Positions 54,998 to 64,000 of a stretch of DNA of 64,000 nt are shown in pieces. The DNA comes from Epichloe hybrida (lineage: Eukaryota > Ascomycota > Sordariomycetes > Hypocreales > Clavicipitaceae). The notes under the pieces are model-generated. The model saw only the letters and a list, made by a program, of their open reading frames with translations, did not search any database and was not told the origin of the DNA. Position 1 is the first letter of the stretch; each line of letters starts with the position of its first letter. The stretch lies in the NCBI GenBank assembly GCA_019022495.1, contig JAFEKR010000001.1, forward strand, positions 930,001 through 994,000, in the 5' to 3' direction. Position numbers and translations under genes: made by a program.

Positions 54998-55382
54998 CAG
55001 CTAGCAGGACCTCTAAATGCGCGTACCGCGTTAGTCCTAAAACGACAAAAGTACCTTTCCACCTAATTCCCTATTAAGTATACTAGCTCTTTTTAGTGGC
55101 AAAGGCAGGCAGCTCACTGCAACGTGTAACGCTTGTAACCTCTTCTGTAGGATTCTCTTCCTTCCTTCTTATAACGCAACGCAACGCAACGTAACGCAAC
55201 CGCCGCTAGGGCTGTCATAATAGCTTAAATAATATTAACACCTTTAAATATCGCACACATACATAGGTATGTTAGTTCACAGTGAAAATTAACAGACATG
55301 ACCCACACTAAAATTAGGTGGGTGGACTATATTCATCCGGATTAGGACTAACGCGGTATGCGCATTCAGAGATCTAGCTAGC
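54998..55382. mobile_element. MITE-like inverted-repeat element, copy 2 (opposite orientation)
   Basis: About 385 bp, non-coding. Left arm order: GCTAGCAGGACCTCTAAATG, CGCGTACCGCGTTAGTCC and CACCTAATTCC. The right arm is its imperfect complement, ending GATCTAGCTAGC, so the arms are about 70 bp. Its core contains the complement of copy 1's core (CTCTTTTTAGTG, GGCAGCTCACTGCAACGTG) and several CGCAA units. Relative to copy 1 it is inverted. Ends on a GCTAGC palindrome; no clear target duplication. Confidence 0.78.
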
Positions 55383-55590
55383 GTACATAATATATATACA
55401 ATAACTAATAGCTTATATAGTTTTATACAATATAAGTTAACTTAAAGTAAATTTAAAAGTATTGAAACACTATAAAATATAATAACGTTCACTTTAATAA
55501 CAGTAATATACTAATAAACATAAAAGTTATAAGTTACTTTTTTATTACCTCTTACTTTTAAAATTAATTCACGGTCAGAGGCTTATAACA
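55383..55590. other. AT-rich island beside the repeat element
   Basis: Roughly 200 bp of nearly pure A/T with many TA steps, including several short A/T palindromes, immediately after the inverted-repeat element. It may be repeat-induced-point-mutated transposon residue; that is inference. Confidence 0.6.
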
Positions 55591-55813
55591 TTGGATTCAT
55601 TACTAACAAAGATTTTCTGACACAAAACAGGTGTCTGGTCAGTGGTGCAGGAGTAAAACGCTCTCACGTGACTGGATTTCGTAGTATTGACCCACACGAG
55701 CTTTCCGCTATTTCGCCTCCATGCTCAGCCTTTATTCACTTGTTACAAAGGACCCCGTATTTGCTACTGTTTTACTTTCATGGACATTTTAGTTCTCCCG
55801 GAGCTTCGACAAG

Positions 55814-58739
55814 ATGAAGTTCTACATTGAGTAAGTAAACTAGTCCTTGACATATAGTAAGGCTAGGCAAGACTAAGCTATCCTGCAGTAAATTACCAGT
55901 CCTCTTTCCATACCCCAAGATATACCCAGGTACGTCTCATTATCAGGCAAACACTTCAGGTTTCGATTAACGAAGTGCATCATTAGAGCAATATGCGTAA
56001 GTAATTTATTTGGGGTTGTCTCGAAGCCAATTCTAATCTCCTCTCCAGGTACATGTGTGATCTTAAAAGTAAACATACCCTTGTTACTTACTGGAGATTG
56101 ACGATGCTCTGACCGTACTTCTTTTAGAAACTCTCGATGCTGGCGGTCACTGTGTACTAGAGATGCCCTCAGGCACCGGGAAAACAGTGTCTCTTCTTTC
56201 GCTCATCGTAGCCTATCAGCAATTCATGCCTGAGACGCGAAAACTCATCTACTGCTCCCGTGCGTTCAATTCAGCCTCGCAATGCGCCGATGACACCATT
56301 ACCATACAGATCTTCGGTGCTTTCATATAATATATGGCCCGGACAGCTAGCTTACTTCTCATCTTCTTAAGGTACCATGTCGGAGATTGAGAAGGCTTTG
56401 GTAGAACTAAAAGCCCTGATGAAGTATCGCGCCGAACAACTTGGCCACGAGGAAGACTTCCGTGGTTTGGGCTTGACGAGTCGCAAGAATCTTTGTCTTC
56501 ATCCATCCGTTAAACGAGAAAAAAGTGGCTCGGTAGTCGATGCTCGCTGCAGAAGTCTCACTGCTGGCTTTGTGAAGGAGAAGAAGGAGCGAGGTGAAAA
56601 CGTGGACCTCTGCGTGTATCACGATGTCTGAGAAAATTAAGCTCCATCCTATTTCATTTGATGATGTGCTAACCAAGAAAACTAGAACCTCGATCTTCTA
56701 GAGCCACATAATCTGATACCTAATGGTGTTTGGACGTTTGATGGTATCCTCCGCTATGGAGAAGAACATAAGCAGTGCCCATATTTCACTGCACGACGGA
56801 TGGTGAGTTGACTGGGAAAGATGCATAAGCACGCTAACTGGAATCAATAGATGCAATACTGTAACGTCGTCATATTCTCTTACCATTATCTTTTGGACCC
56901 AAAAATTGCGGAAAGAGTATCAAGAGATTTCTCGAAAGATTGTATTGTGGTCTTCGATGAAGCGCACAATATTGACAACGTTTGCATCGAAGCCCTGAGT
57001 ACAGATATCACAGAAGACTCGCTTCGCAGAGCGACCAGAGGAGCACAAAATCTAGAGCAAAAAATCATTGAAATGCGGGACACGGATCAGGAGCAGCTTC
57101 AGAACGAATACCAGAAACTGGTTCAGGGTCTTCGAGAAACAGAGGAAGCTCGGCAAGAAGATGCGTTCATGGCGAATCCAGGTAGTCTCTTCATTGACAT
57201 GCAATGCGACTTGCTACGGGCTAACAAATACCAGCCTTGCCAGAGGATCTTCTTAAAGAGGCAATTCCAGGAAATATTAGAAGAGCGGAGCATTTTGTTG
57301 CATTTCTCAAGAGATTCATTGAATATCTTAAGGCAAGTACCTAATCGAAAACGATCGGCCAGTATGCACTAACATGAATGACAAAGACGAGAATGAAGGT
57401 GCGCCAGGTGATATCTGAAACACCTCCTTCATTCCTCGCCCACCTGAAGGAACACACATTCATAGAGAAAAAACCGCTCAGGTTCTGTGCTGAGAGGTTA
57501 ACGTCTCTTGTTCGAACGCTAGAACTCACCAACATCGAAGACTACCAGCCATTACAAGAGGTCGCCACCTTTGCCACCTTGGTAGCGACCTACGAGAGAG
57601 GATTCCTTCTTATTCTCGAGCCCTACGAGTCTGACACTGCCGAAGTTCCTAATCCTATCCTACACTTCACGTGTCTTGATGCTGCAATTGCAATTCGGCC
57701 CGTTTTCGAAAGATTTTACTCTGTTATTATCACATCTGGTACGATTTCGCCTTTGGAGATGTATCCGAAAATGCTGGATTTTTCAACAGTAATTCAAGAG
57801 TCTTACAGCATGACACTGGCAAGGCGATCATTCTTGCCCATGATTGTGACGCGTGGAAGTGATCAGGCCTCCATCTCAACCAGCTTCCAAGTTCGCAATG
57901 AACCAAGCGTGGTGCGGAACTATGGAACTCTATTAATAGAATTTGCCAAAATCACTCCGGATGGGCTTGTCGTCTTTTTTCCATCTTACTTGTATATGGA
58001 GTCAATCATCAGCATGTGGCAAGGCATGGGCATTCTTGATGAGGTCTGGAAGTACAAACTCGTTCTAGTCGAGACCCCAGATGCTCAGGAAACATCCCTT
58101 GCTCTTGAAACATACCGCACAGCATGTTGTAATGGCAGAGGGGCCATTTTGTTGTGCGTGGCACGGGGCAAGGTCTCCGAAGGCATTGATTTCGATCATC
58201 AGTATGGACGCACCGTACTTTGCATTGGAGTTCCGTTTCAATACACAGAATCACGAATACTAAAGGCAAGACTGGAGTTTTTGCGCGAGACGTACCGCAT
58301 CAAAGAAAATGATTTTTTGTCATTTGATGCAATGCGGCACGCTGCACAGTGCCTCGGGCGTGTCTTGCGTGGGAAAGATGATTATGGCATTATGGTACTT
58401 GCTGATCGCAGATTTCAGAAGAAGAGAACTCAGTTGCCCAAATGGATTAACCAGGGACTTCTCGACGTTGACACAAATCTTAGCACTGACATGGCAGTGA
58501 GTAGTGCTAGGCGATTCCTTAGAACCATGGCACAGCCTTTCCATGCGAAGGATCAAGAGGGTATCAGCACATGGGGTTATATGGACCTGCTGAATCATAA
58601 GGAGAAGATAGACTTGGAGAGAATTCGCGAGTTGGAAGCAACAACGGAGAATCCTGTAGGGCAGGCCGTTCCTGTGGTCGACGACTATGACTACGATGAA
58701 GTGCTGGACCAAGAGATGATGGAGTTGGATGATTTTTAG
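55814..58739 (+). CDS. rad3: TFIIH 5'-3' DNA helicase Rad3/XPD
   Basis: Iron-sulfur helicase of TFIIH, needed for nucleotide excision repair and structurally for transcription. Ten exons: 55814-55830, 55889-55929, 55987-55996 (10 nt), 56049-56068, 56128-56259, 56372-56625, 56686-56802, 56851-57181, 57235-57332 and 57387-58739, giving 790 residues, the usual length. Joined start [20 protein letters not shown]. Visible: Walker [14 protein letters not shown], FeS-cluster cysteines ([29 protein letters not shown]), DEAH box VFDEAHNID, motif [19 protein letters not shown], and motifs V/VI ([29 protein letters not shown]). The acidic end is [10 protein letters not shown]. The intron at 57333-57386 starts GCAAGT, a GC-AG intron. 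The first four exons total only 88 nt. Confidence 0.96.
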
Positions 58740-58911
58740 CAAACGAATAGGCTGTAATATGCACATCGACCGACATCATCTAACGAGTTGTGACTCAGGA
58801 CATTGTACAGGAGTTCAGCTTCTAGTCCCAAACAGTCAGGCACCTTGCTCAGATTCTTGCAGATTCACATGACTGAATAAACTAAAAAGGAAATACTACC
58901 TTTGATTTGCT
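58740..58911. other. Short convergent spacer
   Basis: 172 bp between the RAD3 and DDHD stop codons; the 3' UTRs probably overlap. Nothing else seen. Confidence 0.5.
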
Positions 58912-61900
58912 TTATGTCTCCAGGGAGAATCGTTTCGTAGCTTTAACAGCTCTCATGGCTGGTAGTGAGTATGCTCGACCTGGCTGTCGCGCAATTTCTA
59001 CACATAACATGCGGATAAAGTCCTGATTGATCCAGTAACTGGTATGGGCACTGAGCATGTTCAGATACTGGATTTCCAGTGGGCCGCCTCCGGATTTTAG
59101 AAACCAATCAATCTGTCCATTGTCGTTGAGGAGGAACGCTCTTTTTTCGGCAATCTCCTCACGAGTGAAGTCGTGAACCTCTAACTCCAGTTGGGATGGG
59201 AGGCGTTCGCTCGGTGGACGTTCCGGTTCCATGGTTAGAGCATCAGGTGATGGAGATAATCCTGGTACTATTTTTCGCACAGCGTCTCCCATTGACTTGA
59301 ACATAGACACTGACGTGCTTGGGACAAAGGCTGTTTTGAGCACTGCCGCATAAGCAGGGTCCACTGTTCCATTCAGCAGGTACGCGATCGGATCTTCCTT
59401 TGCCAGGACATTGTAGATGTTATCCACCGCCAAGCAGCCGAATCTGCCTGCATCGCGTACTATGTCCTTGTCTATTACATCCCTCGCATCGGCACCTGGC
59501 TTGCGTCGTCCCCGACGCGGTGTCAGAGCACCCTGCTCCAGCAGTAAGAAAAATCCAGCTGGGCTGCCCAGCAGGAATAGGTTAGTGGTATCAAATTCAA
59601 AAAATCTGCTTTCCGGTTCAGGTCGGTTGAGATCCATGCTTGGTACTTCAGTGGGCTGGCGTGAAAGGATATCCACTGCCATCACACTACCCAAGGAATG
59701 CGCAATGAGATGAACTCTCCCTTCGGATGAAAATCCATGGTTGTTCTGGCACCACAATCGATACACTCTGTTCGCTTCCGAAATAAGAGCTTTGATCATC
59801 TTGCTCTTGTGGTGCGACATGTAAAAAGGAATATCGAACATGACATCAGATATCATGCTCCGAATGGCTGGGATCGTATTTGGCTCGATGTCTTTCAAAC
59901 CGAACGACTCTTGTCGCGGCTCTATGAGTCCTTCTCCTTCAGCAGCAGTGACTTCCTCGAATGACAGTCCCATTCTCCAGTTCAGTGGCAATATCATGAC
60001 CCCTTTTTGGCCCTGTCGTGAAACTCTCTGAACAGCTGAGTTGCTCATCTCAACATTGACAGCGCGTCGGAATCCATTGATTGCGTGTGTGAAATGGTAG
60101 CTCTCTACCCTTTCAGCAATCTTCTGACCAATCCCGTGTGCAACCAAAATAAGATCGGTGACCTGTCCACTGTCTGTGTTTGCTTGGCATCCGTCACAGC
60201 TCTCAGACTGAAGAGGATCTCGCGTCGAATCAATCAAGGACGGTTCCCCAGATGCTGTTTCTTTGGCGCCGTGCTTCTGACCATTGCGTCGGTCCCAAGC
60301 ACACCGATCAAATCCTCGAACTACGGGAATCCCCACAGTAAGTCCTTTGACGATCTTTGATGTAGGCCTTCTGCCATAATATGCTGATGGCTTTAGTGTT
60401 GGTTTCAAAAGAAAAGCCTCTCGTTCATCCTTATAAATGACGTGATAATTAGTGAACGCTCGATTAGTCCGCTCTGAAGTGGGTGTCAACCCTATATCCT
60501 TGGAAATGAGCGTGCCTTGTGTTGCCGCGTCGCCCCGGAAACACCGTGCAGCGCAGAAGGGATCCGACGAAATCTTGGGCTCTGGGTCAGAGGAGGGCCA
60601 GGTATGGAAGTGCTTGGAATCTTGGGGCCATAGACAATGAGAGATTTTCTCCTCCCCGGCAGGGCCTATCTCAATAGCGCACCTAAGTTCATCCCCCCAA
60701 GTCTCCGTCCAAGGTTGTAGTTCCTGGTATCCAGCTTCCAACTGGTTGGCGACGGCTGGGGCGACGGGCATCATTGTATCTCTGACATAGGGTTAGCACA
60801 AGCATAACATCGTCGTCAAGTGCAGCATGTACCTATAAAACCATGTTGCCCTCATCACTACGGCAACATCGTTGACTGGCGACCAGTATATCGGTTTCAT
60901 ATGAAGCATTGGAAGTGACACCTTGTGCAATCTAGATATGCCGACAACAGTATCTATGACTGTTTTGTCGTCGCCTTTGACATTTTCCAGCGCACAGGCG
61001 ACATGCGCTTCCGATCTAGATGCGTCGTGTGAACACCCGGGGCCACAGTCTTTGTTATTTTGCATAGTCCTGCTAAGTTTTGTTTCATCTTGCAGTGGTG
61101 ATGTCGAGCTAGTTACCGCATCCTCGACGCGAACAAATGGTTTCCCGGAAATGCCGACGCCGGTAGGTGGTAAACGTGCTGATCTGGACACAATTGACGA
61201 GCTCCAAGGCCCGCTCGATCCAACCGTAGCCGTCGATGATGATCGGGATCTTATGTTGTTGTCATCGAGGTCCTTCACGCCGATGTGAACGATACTTGAA
61301 GGAAATACGTCTACATGTTCTCTTTGGTTTCCTGTTGTTTGGGATGAGCTTGTATGATGATCCTTAACAGTCTGGTCTGAAATAGAGCTTTCTCTATTCC
61401 TCATAGCCTGAAGAACGTTCTGTGTCAACGTTTCAACTGCGAGCTCCGGTCGATATTTTCTTGATAGTGAACAGAACTCCTCCTGAAGCATTTCCATTAT
61501 ATCTCGGTGCAGTGACGAGCAGCAGATTGGGAAATTCGGGGCTGTTTTGGGAAGGCCTTCGCCCTCATGGCCATGTACACCTCGCCCTCCACCATGTTGC
61601 TCCAGGTGTCGTTGTGCCAGCTTTCCCACAAGCATTCGTATATGTTTCTGCCTCTGCTTTTTGTATTCGTCAGCAGAGGAATTCTCGGACTGGGAGATCC
61701 TAGTCAGTAGATGCTGTTTGCGTGAGTGGTCCGACGCCAGACCAGACCAGGCTTTCTCTAATGTGTTATTGTCGCCACGTCCGAACGGTCGAAATTGTTG
61801 CTTTGGAGGTTTGCTGTCGGGACTGCCGGTATGACGTGAAGCAGAGAGCGGCTCATCGATTGGGATCAAAGACGAATAAAAGAATTGCGAAACAATAGAA

Positions 61901-61980
61901 GGCATCCCATTATCATTCGGGGCTCGTTGTAGGGGAGCGAGGCGGCACTTGTGGCCATAATTGTGCGATGTTGACGCCAT
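58912..61980 (-). CDS. DDHD-domain phospholipase A1
   Basis: Intracellular PA-PLA1-family lipase, acting on phosphatidic acid or cardiolipin in relatives (yeast Ddl1). Two exons on the minus strand, 61980-60833 and 60781-58912, give 1005 residues. The N-terminal 330 residues are Ser-rich and low complexity. A conserved block follows: LHMKPIYWSPVNDVAVVMRA, TWFYRDTMMPVAP, PQDSKHFHTWPSSD. The serine hydrolase motif is AHSLG with Ser745 in VHLIAHSLGSVMAVDIL (Ala replaces the usual first Gly). LILVAHGIGQKIAERVESY is the preceding lipase strand. The DDHD domain follows, starting FFLLGSP-like LFLLGSPAGFFLLLEQGAL, with VDNIYNVLAKEDPIAYLLN and, at the end, DWFLKSGGG, SAHTSYWINQDF. Localisation cannot be told; no signal peptide is seen. 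Confidence 0.92.
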
Positions 61981-62738
61981 CGATGGTAATGTAGAGGGCA
62001 GACACGTATGGTACTACAACGAGCCTGGGCTCATGATTGTTCGGACATTAGCCAGGCAGTGGAACGAGAAATAATATGGCTTCTCAGACAAACTAATGGT
62101 TACAATGCTTATCAGAATTAGGTTAAAAAAAATCCGGCCTAGTCATTGATCTTATCCGATCTTTTTTTTCCCTTTTTTTTGGGGGGGGGGGTCTTTGAGA
62201 GAGGTCTTTCTCTCAGATTGTCAACCGGCGCGTGCGACGTCACGGCCTCTCCATTGTAGGTCGTACTGGCACCGCAGAGCGGGGGGTCGTCAACCTATTA
62301 TGTATATCAGGTGACCTGCCCAAGGTGTTCCAGTCACAATCCATTATCCACATCTAACTGTGTTTGGTCATGTTCGAGATCAGAACAGTTGAGATTAGTT
62401 TCGATATCGGGGTCAATGTTGGTATTAGGGTTGTCTAGGCTGTCAATCTTTCATTTCATATATTTATTAGAATACGCGAAATAGCTATAACTGTTGATGT
62501 AGCTCTGGCTGCCATATGCTTTGCAATATGAAGCCCTTACATTGAATAGTAAGGATGCTTGTTTCGCTCCCGATAACTGTTCTACGACCGGAGAATATTT
62601 TCGTTTCAGGCCTTGAGTTGGCATGATAGACGTCTGACAACGACATCAAACCGGCGAGAACACAGCCATGGTTGGCACTTTTACGACATAAAGCAAAACT
62701 GCTCTATAGGCTAAATGTGTAAGTACAATAGTTTTCAG
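61981..62738. other. Upstream region of DDHD gene and 3' flank of PRP3
   Basis: 758 bp. It contains a run of T, then C3, T9 and G11 at about 62162-62191. No gene seen. Confidence 0.5.
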
Positions 62739-64000
62739 CTATGGAAAACCCTTCGCAAGAGACCAGAAATTGTCCATTTTTGCCCGAGCAAGTATGTCTC
62801 TCGCTTCAGAATCAGTCTCACACACCTTGGTGCTCCACTTTCGAAATGCCCTTGCCTTTTGCTCTCCTTCGAATATCAGTGTGCAATAATTTAGTGACAT
62901 ATCTTTAAGTACGCCGTCTGAATTCTCTGCCTGGAGCCATTCCTTTTCTGGCGCGTTGTCATCTTCTTGCCTTCGTGATAGGGAGTTCTCTGTCCAGTCG
63001 ATGCGACTCAGCATTAATTTTTTATACTTGCCTATGCTCCAGGCGCCACCCTCGACAATTACCAAATTGAATTTTGGGTGCATAATACAGGTTCCTGATA
63101 AAGCCATTTGAGCAGCATTGATTCCAATTTTGTAACGATGCTGGCCATTCGCCAAACTTGCAATCTTAAAGGCTAGGATATGTATCCCCCTGTCCGCATC
63201 TTTCTGCTGATTCTTGACCAATTTTTCGGTTTTCTGCTCGTTCGATAGCTTCCGTGCCTCGTTGGAAGCAAGGTGTCTCTGGTGTCTTTCTGCAATTTCA
63301 CGATTGACCCTTGCTTCTACGGCTGTCGGATCTTTTACAGCAACTAAAATATGAATTAGCAGGCTGTAAGCTGGGGTGAGAGACACGAAAGAACTTGCCA
63401 TCGCCTAAAACACGCATCAAATTTCCTTTCTTGACCTTTGGGGGAGGTGCTGGGACCAATCCCAATCGAATTTTAGCTTGCATCTCCTTTAGTTCCGCCA
63501 TCCTTCGTTGACGCCTTATCTTCGCCTGTTCCTTTGAAGTCAAAAACATTGCCTTTGCCTCGGGTATATGCCGATCTTGTGGTGGTGCTAGGGCAACAGG
63601 ATGCTGAATATACTCGGTAACAATAGTCTCAGGACCATGAATCTTTAACTTCTTTGTGTCTTCGATCTCTGCATAGTTTGCTCCGTCCACCAATCCTTCA
63701 TCCCACCACTCGATATCCGGCGGTGGGTCAATGACGAAGTTCTTCTCGATATCCAAATCTTCATTTATACCAGCCTTTCTCGTTTGCTCCGCTATGCGTT
63801 TTTTCATAGTCTCGAGTGCAGCTTGTCGACGGAGAGCATTCGCCTGCTGGATATATTTGCCCTTCTGATTGAACACCAAACGTCTTGGTTCTCGTTGCCT
63901 GCTCCCAATGCTTTGGGCAGACATGTTTTCGTCGACGTAAGGATTGTTCAATCCGAGTCTCTCTTTCGGGAGCTCGGGAGCTCGAGCATTTGTTGCCACC
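62739..64000 (-). CDS. prp3: U4/U6 snRNP protein Prp3, 5' end outside window
   Basis: Spliceosome component that binds the U4/U6 duplex 3' overhang and bridges to U5. Two exons are visible on the minus strand: from beyond 64000 down to 63399, and 63343-62739. Upstream exon: PRRLVFNQKGKYIQQANALR, the PRP3 domain with PDIEWWDEGL, YIQHPVALAPP, and LTSKEQAKIRRQRRMAELKE. Downstream exon: AVKDPTAVEARVNREIAERH, then the C-terminal ferredoxin-like DUF1115 domain (GTCIMHPKFNLVIVEGGAWS; YKKLMLSRIDWTE; LIFEGEQKARAFRKW). Ends SLAKGFP. The N-terminal start is not in the window. The intron (63344-63398) reads GCAAGT to TTTTAG, a second GC-AG intron; a GT donor 12 bases on would leave only 43 nt. Confidence 0.94.

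Noticed and set aside
1..64000. CRISPR array, prokaryotic operon or phage content
   Set aside because: Spliceosomal introns and eukaryotic genes throughout; no regularly spaced repeats of CRISPR type.

Overview
This window is nuclear DNA from a filamentous ascomycete. It carries short spliceosomal introns (about 48-155 nt, one of 267 nt) with GT-AG ends and near-consensus branch sites, intron-split housekeeping genes at about one per 3 kb, and intergenic AT-rich repeats. The protein set fits Pezizomycotina, most likely Sordariomycetes, probably Hypocreales; that last step rests on protein resemblance only. Nothing bacterial, viral or plasmid-like was seen.

Layout. 0-8 kb: DNA ligase I (minus, 3' end outside the window), eIF3k (plus), TSR4/PDCD2-type ribosome-biogenesis factor (minus) and chaperonin subunit CCT6 (minus). 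8-20 kb: a Swi5/Ace2-type C2H2 transcription factor (minus), a CBS/PB1 membrane protein (plus), mitochondrial ribosomal protein uS2m (plus) and an Spt10-like acetyltransferase with an integrase-type zinc site (plus). 20-31 kb: CCT7 (minus), two conserved-looking proteins of unknown function, and a phenol-hydroxylase-like FAD monooxygenase (plus). 32-44 kb: a Ulp1-type SUMO protease (plus), a gene-poor 6 kb stretch with an inverted-repeat element, and an RGS protein (plus). 44-64 kb: TYW4 (minus), ATG18 (plus), a PPS1-like phosphatase (minus), a second copy of the inverted-repeat element beside an AT-rich island, RAD3/XPD (plus), a DDHD phospholipase (minus) and PRP3 (minus, 5' end outside the window).

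The genes form no obvious pathway cluster. They cover DNA repair and replication (LIG1, RAD3), translation and ribosome assembly (eIF3k, TSR4, uS2m, TYW4), protein folding (CCT6, CCT7), SUMO, lipid and G-protein signalling, autophagy and splicing. The FAD monooxygenase is the only accessory-metabolism gene.

The most notable results are lesions in three conserved genes: an in-frame TAA in the ligase, a 32-bp tandem duplication that shifts the TSR4 C-terminus out of frame, and a probable pair of compensating frameshifts in the SUMO protease. Also notable are a two-copy inverted-repeat (MITE-like) family in opposite orientation, each copy preceded by a shared 41-bp block whose eight differences are all transitions, and a dispersed nonamer (TACGGAGTA) found eight times, outside every coding exon I modelled. 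Where exon joins are given, summed exon lengths are multiples of three and the joined protein reads through the family signature; joins were made by eye and not tested against RNA.
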